Below are positions 9,537-18,316 of a stretch of DNA of 64,000 nucleotides, piece by piece. Where the stretch lies: positions 79,815 to 143,814 of the forward strand of contig NZ_JAUOQE010000005.1 of assembly GCF_030547545.1 (NCBI RefSeq), given 5' to 3'. The notes below the pieces were generated by a model that made no database searches, was not told the DNA's origin, and was given only the letters and a program-made list of their open reading frames with translations. A program made the translations under genes and the position numbers. Source of the stretch: Amphritea sp. 1_MG-2023 (lineage in GTDB: Bacteria; Pseudomonadota; Gammaproteobacteria; Pseudomonadales; Balneatricaceae). Every line of letters begins with the position of its first letter. Within the stretch, counting starts at the first letter, position 1.

Positions 9537-10013
9537 ATGAAAGCACGATTAATCACACCGGAAGGCTATGATAAGCTGAAAGCCGAACTCGATTATTTGT
9601 GGCGTACAGAGCGCCCAGAGGTGACGCAAAAAGTGACTTGGGCGGCAAGCTTGGGTGATCGTAGTGAAAATGCGGACTATCAATATAATAAAAAGCGTTT
9701 AAGGGAGATCGACCGTCGGGTTCGCTATCTACGTAAATGTATTGATGAGTTAGGGGTTGTACATTATGCCCCAGAGCAAGAGGGTAAGGTCTTCTTCGGT
9801 GCATGGGTTGAGATTGAGAATGATGCGGGTGACGTTAAACGTTTTCGCATTGTGGGCTACGATGAGATTTTTGAACGTAAGGATTACATCTCTATCGACT
9901 CACCGATGGCCAGAGGTCTACTGAAAAAAACCATCGGAGACGAGGTAGTCATCCGAACACCCGCCGGTGAGGCGTATTGGTATATTAACCAGATTGACTA
10001 CCGGCATGCTTAA
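9537..10013 (+). CDS. greB: transcript cleavage factor GreB
   Basis: A 158-residue factor, exactly the E. coli GreB length, that enters the RNA polymerase secondary channel and stimulates cleavage of backtracked RNA. The N-terminal coiled coil carries the acidic tip in LGDRSENADYQYNKKRLREI, and the C-terminal FKBP-like domain includes the segment ISIDSPMARGLLKK. The longer basic N-terminal domain and the ENADYQYNKKR form distinguish it from GreA. Confidence 0.95.
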   Translation: MKARLITPEGYDKLKAELDYLWRTERPEVTQKVTWAASLGDRSENADYQYNKKRLREIDRRVRYLRKCIDELGVVHYAPEQEGKVFFGAWVEIENDAGDVKRFRIVGYDEIFERKDYISIDSPMARGLLKKTIGDEVVIRTPAGEAYWYINQIDYRHA

Positions 10014-10056
10014 GTGCGCTTTGATAGGTGACTGATAACCCGTCTATGGGGCATTT

Positions 10057-11043
10057 TTAAAGGCCTATCAGTAGTCGATTTAGCGCATAACCACCTAATA
10101 TTAATACGATAAATAAAATGAAAGCCAGCAGCATCGGTTTAGGGCCTGCTTGCTTAATCGTCAGCCAACGGGTTTGTAATCCCAATGCCGCCATCGCTAG
10201 GGCTAAGCTGAATTGGCTCGTCAGTTTTAGCACATTGATAACCGCATCAGGCAGTATCATGAGGCTGTTGACGGCGGTGGCTGCAATAAAGCCGAACACA
10301 AACCATGGAATGACGACTTTCCCTTTGCTTGTTAGATCGCCACCGAGGCTACTTAGGCGCGAGCTGAGCAGTAAAATAAAGGGGGCGAGCATCATGACGC
10401 GAATCAATTTCACCACCACCGCGGTTTGCAGGGTTTCAGGACTGATTGATTCCCCTGCCGCTACGGCTTGAGCTACTTCATGCACGGTGCTGCCGATATA
10501 GATACCAAATGCTTGCTCGCTCATTCCAGCAAACTGATAGATCAGTGGATAACTAAACATCGCCAATGTGCCAAATAGCACCACGGTAGCGACGGCGATG
10601 GTGACATGTTGCTGTTTTGGTTTGAGGACAGATTCGGTCGCCAGCACTGCGGCAGCACCACAGATAGCGCTACCGACCGAGGTGAGCATGGCGACATCTC
10701 GGTGCAGTTTGAAAACCTTGATGCCGACCCAGGTGCCGAGACAGAAAATCGTCATGATCATGAGTGCATCTAACAGCAGTGCCTGCCAGCCTACGGCAAA
10801 GATCTGTTCTAGGCTCAGGCTGAAACCAAATAAAATGATACCCACTCGTAGTAGGCGTTGCTGACAAAAAAGGCTAACACGTCGATCGTTATGGCTTTGA
10901 GGGCGATGATCAAAGTGGCCCCAGACCATACCCATCAAGATGGCCAAGGGAAGGGCGCTTAGGCCGAGTTGTGCAATGGGATCTAAGCTGGCAAGACCGA
11001 GGGCAAGAGCGGCAATGAGAGGTAGTAAAATAATGCGTGGCAT
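10057..11043 (-). CDS. YeiH/YadS-type putative sulfate exporter family protein
   Basis: A 328-residue polytopic inner-membrane protein with about ten hydrophobic segments and the family stretches SAICGAAAVLATESV and GSTVHEVAQAVAAG. This places it in the Cons_hypoth698 (YeiH) family, annotated as putative sulfate or organosulfonate exporters without firm biochemical proof. It is divergently transcribed from a LysR-type gene, the usual yeiH-yeiE arrangement, which suggests that regulator controls it. Confidence 0.88.
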   Translation of the reverse strand: MPRIILLPLIAALALGLASLDPIAQLGLSALPLAILMGMVWGHFDHRPQSHNDRRVSLFCQQRLLRVGIILFGFSLSLEQIFAVGWQALLLDALMIMTIFCLGTWVGIKVFKLHRDVAMLTSVGSAICGAAAVLATESVLKPKQQHVTIAVATVVLFGTLAMFSYPLIYQFAGMSEQAFGIYIGSTVHEVAQAVAAGESISPETLQTAVVVKLIRVMMLAPFILLLSSRLSSLGGDLTSKGKVVIPWFVFGFIAATAVNSLMILPDAVINVLKLTSQFSLALAMAALGLQTRWLTIKQAGPKPMLLAFILFIVLILGGYALNRLLIGL

Positions 11044-11143
11044 GGTTGCAGACCATCTTGATGAGTGACAGGGCTATCTTCTAATGTTATTAATGTTTAG
11101 TAAAATGGATGTTTTTAACATTAGATATAAGAAAAACCGAACA

Positions 11144-12025
11144 ATGGCGATTTCATTAAGGCAATTAAAAATATTTGAAGCAACTGCTCGACTGGGACGC
11201 CTCACGGCGGCAGCCGATGAGCAGGCGTTGAGTCAGTCAGCGGCGAGTCAGGCGTTAAAAGAGTTAGAATCGATGCTCGAGTATCGACTGTTTAGTCGTA
11301 TCGGTCGTGAGTTAGAGATAACCGATGCCGGAGAGCTAGTGTTACCGCGCGTGCGAGATATCTTGGCTAATATCAATAGCCTGAAAACACCTTATAGTAG
11401 CGGGGTGAGTGGCCCCTTAAGAGTGGCTGCGAGTGTCACGATTGCCTGTTATTTGTTTCCTCAGCTCATGTCAGATTTCTTAGCTTGCTATGCCGATGTT
11501 GAACCCGATCTGCAGATCGCTAATACTCAGGGGGTGATTGCGCGATTAGAGAAAGGTCAGGCGCATATCGGTCTGATCGAAGGGCCTGTGTCGCATCATC
11601 AGTTACAGATCATTCCTTGGCAGCGAGACCATCTACAGGTGTTTTGCGGCAGTTCTCATCCCTTAGCGCAGGAGGGTATTTTAACCATTGAGGCCATGAG
11701 TCAGCAGCGTTGGATTTTACGCGAGCAAGGGTCGGGCACGCGAGCGGTGTTCGATCGGGCGATGCATCAGGCGGGCGCTCATATCGGGGCGGTGATGGCT
11801 TTGAATCGTCAAGAAGCGATTAAACGCTCGGTGAAAGCGGGATTAGGTTTAGGCTGTTTGTCTCAATTAGCAGTTGCTGATGAGTTACAGCGGGGTGAGC
11901 TGGTGGCCTTGCAGACACCATTGTTATTATCACGGCAGATGTCGGTAGTGATGCCCTTGGACCTGCATAGCAACCCTTTGGTGCAGGCGTTTATGGAATT
12001 TTTGTCGCTACCGGTTCGAAATTGA
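11144..12025 (+). CDS. LysR-family transcriptional regulator (YeiE-like)
   Basis: A 293-residue regulator. The N-terminal winged helix reads ISLRQLKIFEATARLGRLTA followed by SQSAASQALKELE, and the C-terminal half is a periplasmic-binding-protein-like effector domain. The ATG at 11144 starts the conserved region; an upstream in-frame ATG at 11084 would add 20 atypical Lys/Asn-rich residues. Neither start has a strong ribosome site. The divergent YeiH-type gene is the likely target, with the operator expected in the roughly 100-nt gap. The effector is unknown. Confidence 0.9.
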   Translation: MAISLRQLKIFEATARLGRLTAAADEQALSQSAASQALKELESMLEYRLFSRIGRELEITDAGELVLPRVRDILANINSLKTPYSSGVSGPLRVAASVTIACYLFPQLMSDFLACYADVEPDLQIANTQGVIARLEKGQAHIGLIEGPVSHHQLQIIPWQRDHLQVFCGSSHPLAQEGILTIEAMSQQRWILREQGSGTRAVFDRAMHQAGAHIGAVMALNRQEAIKRSVKAGLGLGCLSQLAVADELQRGELVALQTPLLLSRQMSVVMPLDLHSNPLVQAFMEFLSLPVRN

Positions 12026-12166
12026 AATGCGATTAATTCGATGCACTATCAGGGGGATCGCTACACGACGGCTCTACGCTGATTAAGGCTCACAAATACC
12101 TAAAGAATTTTGCCTGTCAGCCGATCTATAACAGACTCTATTTTAACCCTGATGTGTGGTTGTTTG

Positions 12167-12601
12167 ATGCAGATAGAAAGGCTTGAACAGTTAGAACAGC
12201 GAATCGAGAATTACACCTCATCATTGACGCAAGCGGTCAATGAGGGACGGGGTGCGCAATTCTCGATGTTGTTGAGTCTGATCAATACAACCGAATATCA
12301 AACGCAAAAAAACACCGTATCGAGCAGTGATTTTAGTTTGCCGGCGGATCTGTCAGCGGCCTATCCTGATCCTGATTCGTTGTATACTGACGCGCTGACT
12401 GAACGTTTAAATCAGGCGGTAGTGGGGGCGAAGCGAGGGGACTTGGCGTATTTGCTTAGTCATCTCGATGTCCAAACACATACACCTTCGCGTACGGTTG
12501 CCGTGAGTGATAATTTTGCCAAGATGGGCTTGGCATCGGCAGGGCGAATGATGTTGGAAGAGATTGATCGCTCGGGGCGACAGTTGAGTGCTCGGGCTTA
12601 A
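12167..12601 (+). CDS. conserved hypothetical protein with two related helical segments
   Basis: A 144-residue cytosolic protein with no signal peptide or membrane segment. Two similar segments are visible: LTQAVNEGRGAQFSMLLSLI near the N-terminus and LNQAVVGAKRGDLAYLLSHL further on. Together they suggest an internal duplication of a helical hairpin. It resembles small uncharacterised gammaproteobacterial proteins of about 150 residues, but I cannot assign a function. I prefer the ATG at 12167, which begins the helical part; an in-frame start at 12110 is also possible. Confidence 0.6.
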   Translation: MQIERLEQLEQRIENYTSSLTQAVNEGRGAQFSMLLSLINTTEYQTQKNTVSSSDFSLPADLSAAYPDPDSLYTDALTERLNQAVVGAKRGDLAYLLSHLDVQTHTPSRTVAVSDNFAKMGLASAGRMMLEEIDRSGRQLSARA

Positions 12602-12650
12602 GCAGTGTTGTTAACGGCTTTCTATTACATCACCGATTGACGCCTAAGCA

Positions 12651-13037
12651 TTAGGTTTGCCAATTAATTTTTTCGACATTGCCGAGTTCTACTTTCCACC
12701 ATTCATCGGGATCCTCTCCGGCGGTCCAGCCACTCGCGATACAGCGAATTTGAGTCTCTAATTCACGGGCTGCTTGTTCTGCACAGTCGAGATCTTTGAT
12801 CCATGGGGTTTGATCCGAGTTAAACCACACACTCGTCCAGGCCTTGCCTGAGACTTTTTCGTGAATCATGATGGGTATTTCTGCGCCATCCATCATGCCA
12901 ATGAAGTGATGTACTTGACCCTGATCGTATTCGCGTTTAAATGTGCTACAGGTGTGCTCCAGCCATTGACAGATCCGCTCGAGTGAGCGGTCTTTAATAT
13001 AGATCTCAATATCGGGGTGACGTTGCGTTTCAGTCAT
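12651..13037 (-). CDS. conserved hypothetical protein (128 aa)
   Basis: A Trp-rich soluble protein of 128 residues (IEIYIKDRSLERICQWLEH at the start, GWTAGEDPDEWWKVELGN near the end). No known catalytic motif was recognised. It overlaps the upstream small membrane-protein gene by 8 nt (13030-13037), so the two are probably translated from one mRNA together with rlmA. Confidence 0.72.
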   Translation of the reverse strand: MTETQRHPDIEIYIKDRSLERICQWLEHTCSTFKREYDQGQVHHFIGMMDGAEIPIMIHEKVSGKAWTSVWFNSDQTPWIKDLDCAEQAARELETQIRCIASGWTAGEDPDEWWKVELGNVEKINWQT

Positions 13038-13341
13038 GATGAGCGTCTGTGTTGTTGGATTGAATGTCGGTTAATAGAAAGCGAAAAACTCTCAGAATGC
13101 TCAGGCTAATATAGCCGAAGGCGGCAATAATTGCGCCGCCAATTAATAGAATTAGGCCGATTAAGGCGATAATTTCTCGTTGCATGCTGTCGGCTAACAG
13201 AAATTGAGCCATCACTAATGTGATAAAACCGAGTATAAACAGACCTAGGCCGCTCATGAGTATGGCTAAATTTTGCTTAATATTATCGGCGCGATGGATT
13301 AGACGTAAGCGGAGTCGTTGTCTTAGGCTGCGGTGACGCAT
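13030..13341 (-). CDS. small two-helix membrane protein, unknown function
   Basis: A 103-residue protein with a very basic N-terminus (RQRLRLRLIHR) and two hydrophobic helices at about residues 25-48 and 57-83. Both termini are predicted cytoplasmic by the positive-inside rule. It sits 3 nt downstream of rlmA and overlaps the following gene, so co-expression is likely. The family is not recognised. Confidence 0.65.
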   Translation of the reverse strand: MRHRSLRQRLRLRLIHRADNIKQNLAILMSGLGLFILGFITLVMAQFLLADSMQREIIALIGLILLIGGAIIAAFGYISLSILRVFRFLLTDIQSNNTDAHHD

Positions 13342-13344
13342 GCT

Positions 13345-14181
13345 TTAGGCTCGGCGGAAACGCGCGAGGCAGACATCCAGTGTGAGTTCCAGCTGTTGTA
13401 AGGCAGCGAGCCGCTCTCGAGCCGCTTGAGTAATGCGCCAGCCATGAGGCGTCATGGCTAACAGTGCATTGATTTGGCTCTGATTGGTTAACGTGAAGGT
13501 ATAACGAATCGTTTCAGTCTGCCGTGCTTCAAAGGCTTCCCCCAAGACGGATTCGGGGGTGAAACCGGAGTGCCGTACCTCAGTGTAGATCAGGGTACGC
13601 AGTTCGATCAGATGATCGTCACCCGGATAGGCGATCAGGAGTTCGGCGCCGGGCTTCAGGGTGCGACTGAATTCATCGGGCATCAAGCGACTGAATAACA
13701 CCGTCATTAGGTCGATAGAGGCATCGGCGATCGGCATGCGCGCTCCAGAAGCAACCATCCAAGTGACGTCTTTGTTATGACGACAGGCTGCTTTAATCGC
13801 GTGCTTGGATATATCCAGGCCGGCCAGTTGATAGTCACTGATGTTTTGCTGCAGCTGTTGCTGCATCTGTTGCGTGTAGTAACCCTCACCGCAGCCCATA
13901 TCGACAATGCGTGGGGCGGCATGTGCTGTCGCCCGTTCGGTTAAGCGCAGCGCGATGGTCTGTGCCAGTTGTTGGTAATAGCCAAGGGATAAAAATTGAC
14001 CTCTTGCTTGCACCATCTCGGCATTATCACCGGGATCCTTGGAGCGCTTCTGATTGGCGAGGAGCAGATTCCAATAGCCTTGCTTGGCGGCATCATAGCT
14101 ATGATGCTCTGGGCATTCGAGGTGCTTCAGGTCTCCCTGTAACGGTTGCAAGCAGACGGGGCAATTCAGATCAAAGGGCAT
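13345..14181 (-). CDS. rlmA: 23S rRNA (guanine745-N1)-methyltransferase
   Basis: A 278-residue class I SAM-dependent methyltransferase. The N-terminal zinc finger uses Cys8, Cys11, Cys24 and His28 (CPVCLQPL and CPEHHSYD), and AKQGYWNLLL is the family signature. The SAM-binding motif is VDMGCGEGYYTQQ. It methylates G745 (E. coli numbering) in 23S rRNA helix 35. The stop codon is 5 nt from the dapE stop region upstream in the same transcriptional direction. Confidence 0.92.
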   Translation of the reverse strand: MPFDLNCPVCLQPLQGDLKHLECPEHHSYDAAKQGYWNLLLANQKRSKDPGDNAEMVQARGQFLSLGYYQQLAQTIALRLTERATAHAAPRIVDMGCGEGYYTQQMQQQLQQNISDYQLAGLDISKHAIKAACRHNKDVTWMVASGARMPIADASIDLMTVLFSRLMPDEFSRTLKPGAELLIAYPGDDHLIELRTLIYTEVRHSGFTPESVLGEAFEARQTETIRYTFTLTNQSQINALLAMTPHGWRITQAARERLAALQQLELTLDVCLARFRRA

Positions 14182-14186
14182 TTAGA

Positions 14187-15326
14187 TTACCGTGCTAACA
14201 ATTTAGCGAGGATGTTTTCATAGAGTGACGAGAGGGTATCAAGATCGGCTGCTTTTACGCGTTCATCGACTTTATGAATGGTGGCATTAATCGGTCCGAG
14301 TTCAACCACTTGTGCACCGGTAGGCGCAATAAAGCGTCCATCCGAGGTGCCGCCCGAGGTGGATAGTTCGGTGTCTAGGCCGGTGATAGAGTGGATGGCC
14401 TCAACACAGGCATCGACCAGATCGCCGCGATCGGTAATAAATGGGTGGCCGCTGAGGGTCCAGTTAATATCGAAGTTTAGGCCATAGCGATTGAGAATCG
14501 CGTAGGTGCGTTGTTTTATCTGTTCGGCGGTGATTTCTGTTGAAAAACGCAGGTTAAACTGTACCTTGATCTCTCCCGGCACGACGTTGGTAGCACCGGT
14601 GCCCGCATGTATATTGGAGATCTGGAAGCTCGTTGGCGGGAAAAATGCATTGCCTTCATCCCACTGTTCAGCGGCTAAATCATGTAGAGCAGGGGCCGCC
14701 AAATGAATAGGGTTTTCCACTAGATGAGGATAGGCAACATGGCCTTGAACCCCGCGAATAATGAGATCTCCACTGATAGAGCCACGGCGACCATTTTTAA
14801 TCACATCACCGACATTGACGGTGCTAGAGGGCTCGCCAACGATACACCAATCAATCTTTTCGTTACGGGCCTCTAAGTGATCGATAACGCGAGTGGTACC
14901 GTTAACAAAAGGGCCTTCCTCATCACTAGTAATCAGTAGGGCGATCGAACCGTCATGCTCGGGGTGATGCGCGATAAAGCGTTCTAGGGCAGTAATAAAG
15001 GCTGCCAAGCTGCCTTTCATATCAGCCGCGCCGCGACCGCAAAGGAAACCATCTTCAATAATGGGATCGAATGGTGGATGACTCCAGTTATCCTCGGGTC
15101 CTGTCGGTACAACATCGGTATGGCCGGCAAAACAGAACAGTGGACCTTGAGTGCCACGGCGTGCCCAAAAGTTGCTAACATCCTCAAACGGGAGGCGTTC
15201 GATATAAAAGCCCAACGCTTCCAGACGTTCGATCATCAGTTCCTGACAACCGTCATCCTCGGGTGTAACGGAACGACGTGAGATCAGCTGCGTGGCCAGT
15301 TCGATAGTAGGAGATTGTTGGGGCAT
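14187..15326 (-). CDS. dapE: succinyl-diaminopimelate desuccinylase
   Basis: A 379-residue dizinc M20-family hydrolase that converts N-succinyl-LL-diaminopimelate to LL-diaminopimelate and succinate for lysine and peptidoglycan synthesis. Metal and catalytic motifs are present: [29 protein letters not shown] (catalytic Glu) and the C-terminal [12 protein letters not shown] chose the ATG at 15326, which follows TAAGGTAA, over a TTG eight codons upstream. It is the promoter-distal gene of the dap cluster. Confidence 0.95.
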   Translation of the reverse strand: MPQQSPTIELATQLISRRSVTPEDDGCQELMIERLEALGFYIERLPFEDVSNFWARRGTQGPLFCFAGHTDVVPTGPEDNWSHPPFDPIIEDGFLCGRGAADMKGSLAAFITALERFIAHHPEHDGSIALLITSDEEGPFVNGTTRVIDHLEARNEKIDWCIVGEPSSTVNVGDVIKNGRRGSISGDLIIRGVQGHVAYPHLVENPIHLAAPALHDLAAEQWDEGNAFFPPTSFQISNIHAGTGATNVVPGEIKVQFNLRFSTEITAEQIKQRTYAILNRYGLNFDINWTLSGHPFITDRGDLVDACVEAIHSITGLDTELSTSGGTSDGRFIAPTGAQVVELGPINATIHKVDERVKAADLDTLSSLYENILAKLLAR

Positions 15327-15407
15327 AGGGATTACCTTAACGTCGAGCAATGAGTGAGGAGAATAAATTGGGTGTTACTCATGGCAACACCCAGAGACAC
15401 ACAGCGC

Positions 15408-16439
15408 TTAGTTGTGTGCGTGTAGCTCTTCGTTGAGTTCGATCGCCGACTTGTTTGTCTTCACTTCGATACGACCGCTTTGCGAGTTACGGCGGAACAG
15501 GAGATCGGGTTTACCGGCCAACTCGGCAGCTTTAACAGTTGCAACTTCGTTATTTTGATCGTCCAGTAGGGTCACTTTAGAGCTGGAAGTAACGTACAGG
15601 CCCGCTTCAATGGTGCAGCGATCACCCAACGGTAGGCCTAAGCCTGCATTGGCACCCAGCAGACAGTTTTCGCCCACCGAGATGACCACATTATTGCCGC
15701 CTGACAGAGTGCCCATGGTGGAGCAACCGCCACCCAAATCAGAGCCGTTACCGACGACAACACCCGCGGAAATACGGCCTTCGACCATGCTGACGCCCAA
15801 CGTGCCGGCATTGAAGTTGATGAAACCTTCGTGCATAACCGTGGTGCCTTCACCCACGTGAGCACCCAGACGAATGCGCGAAGTAGCCGCCAAACGTGTG
15901 CCGGCAGGTACAACGTAGTTCGCCATTTTAGGAAACTTATCCACCGAGTGAACATCAATGATACGACCCTGAGCGCGCGCCGCTAGTTGACGTTTAGGTA
16001 GGTCGCCAAGAGAGATCGCGCCTTCGTTAGTCCAAGCAACGTTTGGCAGCTTACCAAACATACCGTTGAGGTTGAGGCCGTGAGGCTTAATCAAGCGGTG
16101 AGATAGCAGGGCTAGCTTAAGGTAAACCTCTGCGGTTGATTGCGGATCGGTATCGGTGGCCAGAATGGTCAAAATCATCGGCTGATGAGTGCCCTTGCAG
16201 ATCTCGATAATTTCGGCTTGATCTTCCGCGTCGATGGCGAGAAAAGCGGCTTCGAGGGCACTCAGTTGCTCGACTGAGAGTTCAATTGCCTGATTACCAC
16301 CGCTGTAACCTGTTGCCTCAGTAACCGCTTCAATCAGCGCGGCGGAGGGGTTTAACAGCGGGTTATTGTAGTAAACTTCAAGTAACTCAGCGTCTGATGA
16401 TTTCGTGCCGATACCCAGACCGAATGCAAATGTACTCAT
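15408..16439 (-). CDS. dapD: 2,3,4,5-tetrahydropyridine-2,6-dicarboxylate N-succinyltransferase
   Basis: A 343-residue acyltransferase of the longer Pseudomonas-type DapD. It succinylates tetrahydrodipicolinate from succinyl-CoA. The centre and C-terminal half form a left-handed beta-helix of hexapeptide repeats (for example RLGAHVGEGTTVMHEGFINF and GGNNVVISVGENCLLGANAG). The ATG at 16439 follows GGAG with good spacing; a start four codons earlier is less likely. It lies between yffB-like/dapC and dapE, all on the minus strand. Confidence 0.94.
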   Translation of the reverse strand: MSTFAFGLGIGTKSSDAELLEVYYNNPLLNPSAALIEAVTEATGYSGGNQAIELSVEQLSALEAAFLAIDAEDQAEIIEICKGTHQPMILTILATDTDPQSTAEVYLKLALLSHRLIKPHGLNLNGMFGKLPNVAWTNEGAISLGDLPKRQLAARAQGRIIDVHSVDKFPKMANYVVPAGTRLAATSRIRLGAHVGEGTTVMHEGFINFNAGTLGVSMVEGRISAGVVVGNGSDLGGGCSTMGTLSGGNNVVISVGENCLLGANAGLGLPLGDRCTIEAGLYVTSSSKVTLLDDQNNEVATVKAAELAGKPDLLFRRNSQSGRIEVKTNKSAIELNEELHAHN

Positions 16440-16463
16440 GTGTAACTCCATAGAACTTGTCGT

Positions 16464-16484
16464 AACACCTTAACGTAAGGTGTT
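16464..16484. promoter_or_regulatory. perfect palindrome in the dapD leader
   Basis: AACACCTTA and its exact complement TAAGGTGTT flank a 3-nt centre, about 25 nt upstream of the dapD start codon. It could be an RNA hairpin in the 5' leader or a dimeric operator. No T tract follows on the dapD strand, so it is not a conventional terminator. Confidence 0.45.
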
Positions 16485-16552
16485 TAGTAATTGTTGTGTG
16501 CCAACCTGCCTTGATTGATGGTCATTTTAGGCCGGTTAGGCAAGCGGTTTAT

Positions 16553-16897
16553 TTAGGGCAGCAGTGTGCCGTAGTCGCTCTCTTTAAAGCCTACGAGTAG
16601 GCTTCCGTCGTGGCTTAGCACGGGGCGTTTAATTAACGTGGGGGTCGCCAGCATTTCACGTATCGCGGCGGCTTCATCGATGTTAGTTTTAATCTCATCG
16701 CTGAGTGCGCGCCAGCTGGTGCTACGTTTATTCAATAGGGCTTCCCAGCCAAGCGCCGATACCCATTCGCGTAGCTGACGTTCGCTTAAGCCATCTTTAC
16801 GCAAATCGTGAAAACTAAAGTCGAGATGGTTAGCGGTTAACCAACGCTGCGCTTTTTTTACGGTGTCGCAGTTAGGAATACCATACAGGGTGATCAT
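16553..16897 (-). CDS. ArsC/Spx-family reductase-like protein (YffB type)
   Basis: A 114-residue thioredoxin-fold protein starting MITLYGIPNCDTVKKAQRWL. The single Cys of NCDTVKK is the only active-site cysteine, as in YffB-type ArsC relatives. The RPVL segment (cis-Pro) is present. Its function is not established; glutathione-dependent thiol reduction has been proposed for YffB. It is embedded in the dap cluster between dapC and dapD, a conserved placement in gammaproteobacteria. Confidence 0.9.
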   Translation of the reverse strand: MITLYGIPNCDTVKKAQRWLTANHLDFSFHDLRKDGLSERQLREWVSALGWEALLNKRSTSWRALSDEIKTNIDEAAAIREMLATPTLIKRPVLSHDGSLLVGFKESDYGTLLP

Positions 16898-16908
16898 GAT
16901 AGGTCTCT

Positions 16909-18126
16909 TTAGTCTTGTAGTGATTCAACGAAACGACGAATTCGCCAAGCCGCTTCGACACACTCGTCAAGAGTGGCAACCAGCGCCATGCGTACTCGAC
17001 CTGCGCCCGGAAGGTTTCCTTGTTGATCGGCTCTGGAAACATAGCTGCCGGGTAATACAGTAACGTTTTGTTGGGCAAACAGTCCCTGTGCGAATAGATC
17101 ATCGGCGATCGGTGTGGCGGCCCAGAGGTAGAAACCGGCATCAGGAAAATCGACATCCATCACCGGTTTAAGAATCTCTACGACGGCGGCAAATTTTTCG
17201 CGATATTTATCACGGTTTTCTAACACATGCGCCTCATCATTCCAGGCGGCCATACTGGCCAACTGAGTTGGAATCGACATGGCACAACCGTGATAGGTGC
17301 GATAGCTGGTAAAGGGTTTGATTAACTGGGCATCACCGGCAACAAATCCAGATCGCAGACCCGGTAGGTTAGAGCGTTTGGAGAGGCTGTGAAAGACCAT
17401 ACAGTTTTTATAATCATCTCGGCCCAATTGCGCACAGACTTCGAGTAAACCGACAGGGGGTTGAGCTTCATCGAAATAGATTTCGGAATAACACTCATCA
17501 GAGGCAATCACAAAATCATACTGATCCGAGAGAGCGATCAATTTAGCTAATGTCTCAGCATCAGTGACGGCCCCAGTTGGATTACTGGGTGAGCAGAGGA
17601 ACAATAGCTGACAACGCTGCCACACGGCTTCAGGCACGGCATCAAAATCGGGGACGAAGTTATTCTCGGCGACGCAGCTAAGATAATAGGGCTCGGCACC
17701 GGAGAGGTAGGCCGCACCTTCATAAATCTGATAAAAAGGATTGGGTGATAGTAGCAACGGTGTCGCGTGGTTGGCTGGCGCTCTATCGATGGCGCACTGG
17801 GTAAAGGCAAAAATAGCTTCGCGAGTGCCCAATACCGGCAGCACATTGTGTTCGCCCGTTAAACTGCCCTGCTTCAGTGAAAAGCGGCGAGATGCCCAAG
17901 TCGCGATGGTTTGGCGCAATTCAAGGGTGCCGGCGGTGGTTGGATAATTAGCCAGTTTGTCCAGATTGCGGCTCAGTTCATCGATCACAAATGCCGGTGA
18001 TGGATGCTTCGGTTCACCGATAGAAAGGGCGATATGGTCGAGCTCAGTTGGTGGGGTTACCCCAGCTTTCAGCTTAGCCAATTTTTCAAATGGGTATGGC
18101 TGAAGCTTCTGCAGATCTGGATTCAT
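16909..18126 (-). CDS. dapC: succinyldiaminopimelate transaminase
   Basis: A 405-residue class I/II PLP aminotransferase that converts N-succinyl-2-amino-6-ketopimelate to N-succinyl-LL-DAP using glutamate. The PLP-binding Lys lies in FHSLSKRSNLPGLRSGFV, and the SPSNPTGAV and ASDECYSEIYF motifs are intact. Beginning MNPDLQKLQPYPFEKL and clustering with dapD and dapE separate it from generic aspartate aminotransferases. It is the first gene of the minus-strand dapC-yffB-dapD-dapE group. Confidence 0.94.
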   Translation of the reverse strand: MNPDLQKLQPYPFEKLAKLKAGVTPPTELDHIALSIGEPKHPSPAFVIDELSRNLDKLANYPTTAGTLELRQTIATWASRRFSLKQGSLTGEHNVLPVLGTREAIFAFTQCAIDRAPANHATPLLLSPNPFYQIYEGAAYLSGAEPYYLSCVAENNFVPDFDAVPEAVWQRCQLLFLCSPSNPTGAVTDAETLAKLIALSDQYDFVIASDECYSEIYFDEAQPPVGLLEVCAQLGRDDYKNCMVFHSLSKRSNLPGLRSGFVAGDAQLIKPFTSYRTYHGCAMSIPTQLASMAAWNDEAHVLENRDKYREKFAAVVEILKPVMDVDFPDAGFYLWAATPIADDLFAQGLFAQQNVTVLPGSYVSRADQQGNLPGAGRVRMALVATLDECVEAAWRIRRFVESLQD

Positions 18127-18316
18127 TGAAATGCCTTGTAATTAGCCGCTATCAAAAGAGCGGAAATTATACCGGATGGAAGGCGGCAGGCCAATGAAAC
18201 CCGGTAGCAATTGTTGTTTATCTGCGGTGACAAATCAGCGCAAACGATCTCAATCTGTTGCTCTGAATATCTTGGTTTAAGGTATTTATGTTTTTCCATC
18301 GTTAGCGGCGATGAGT

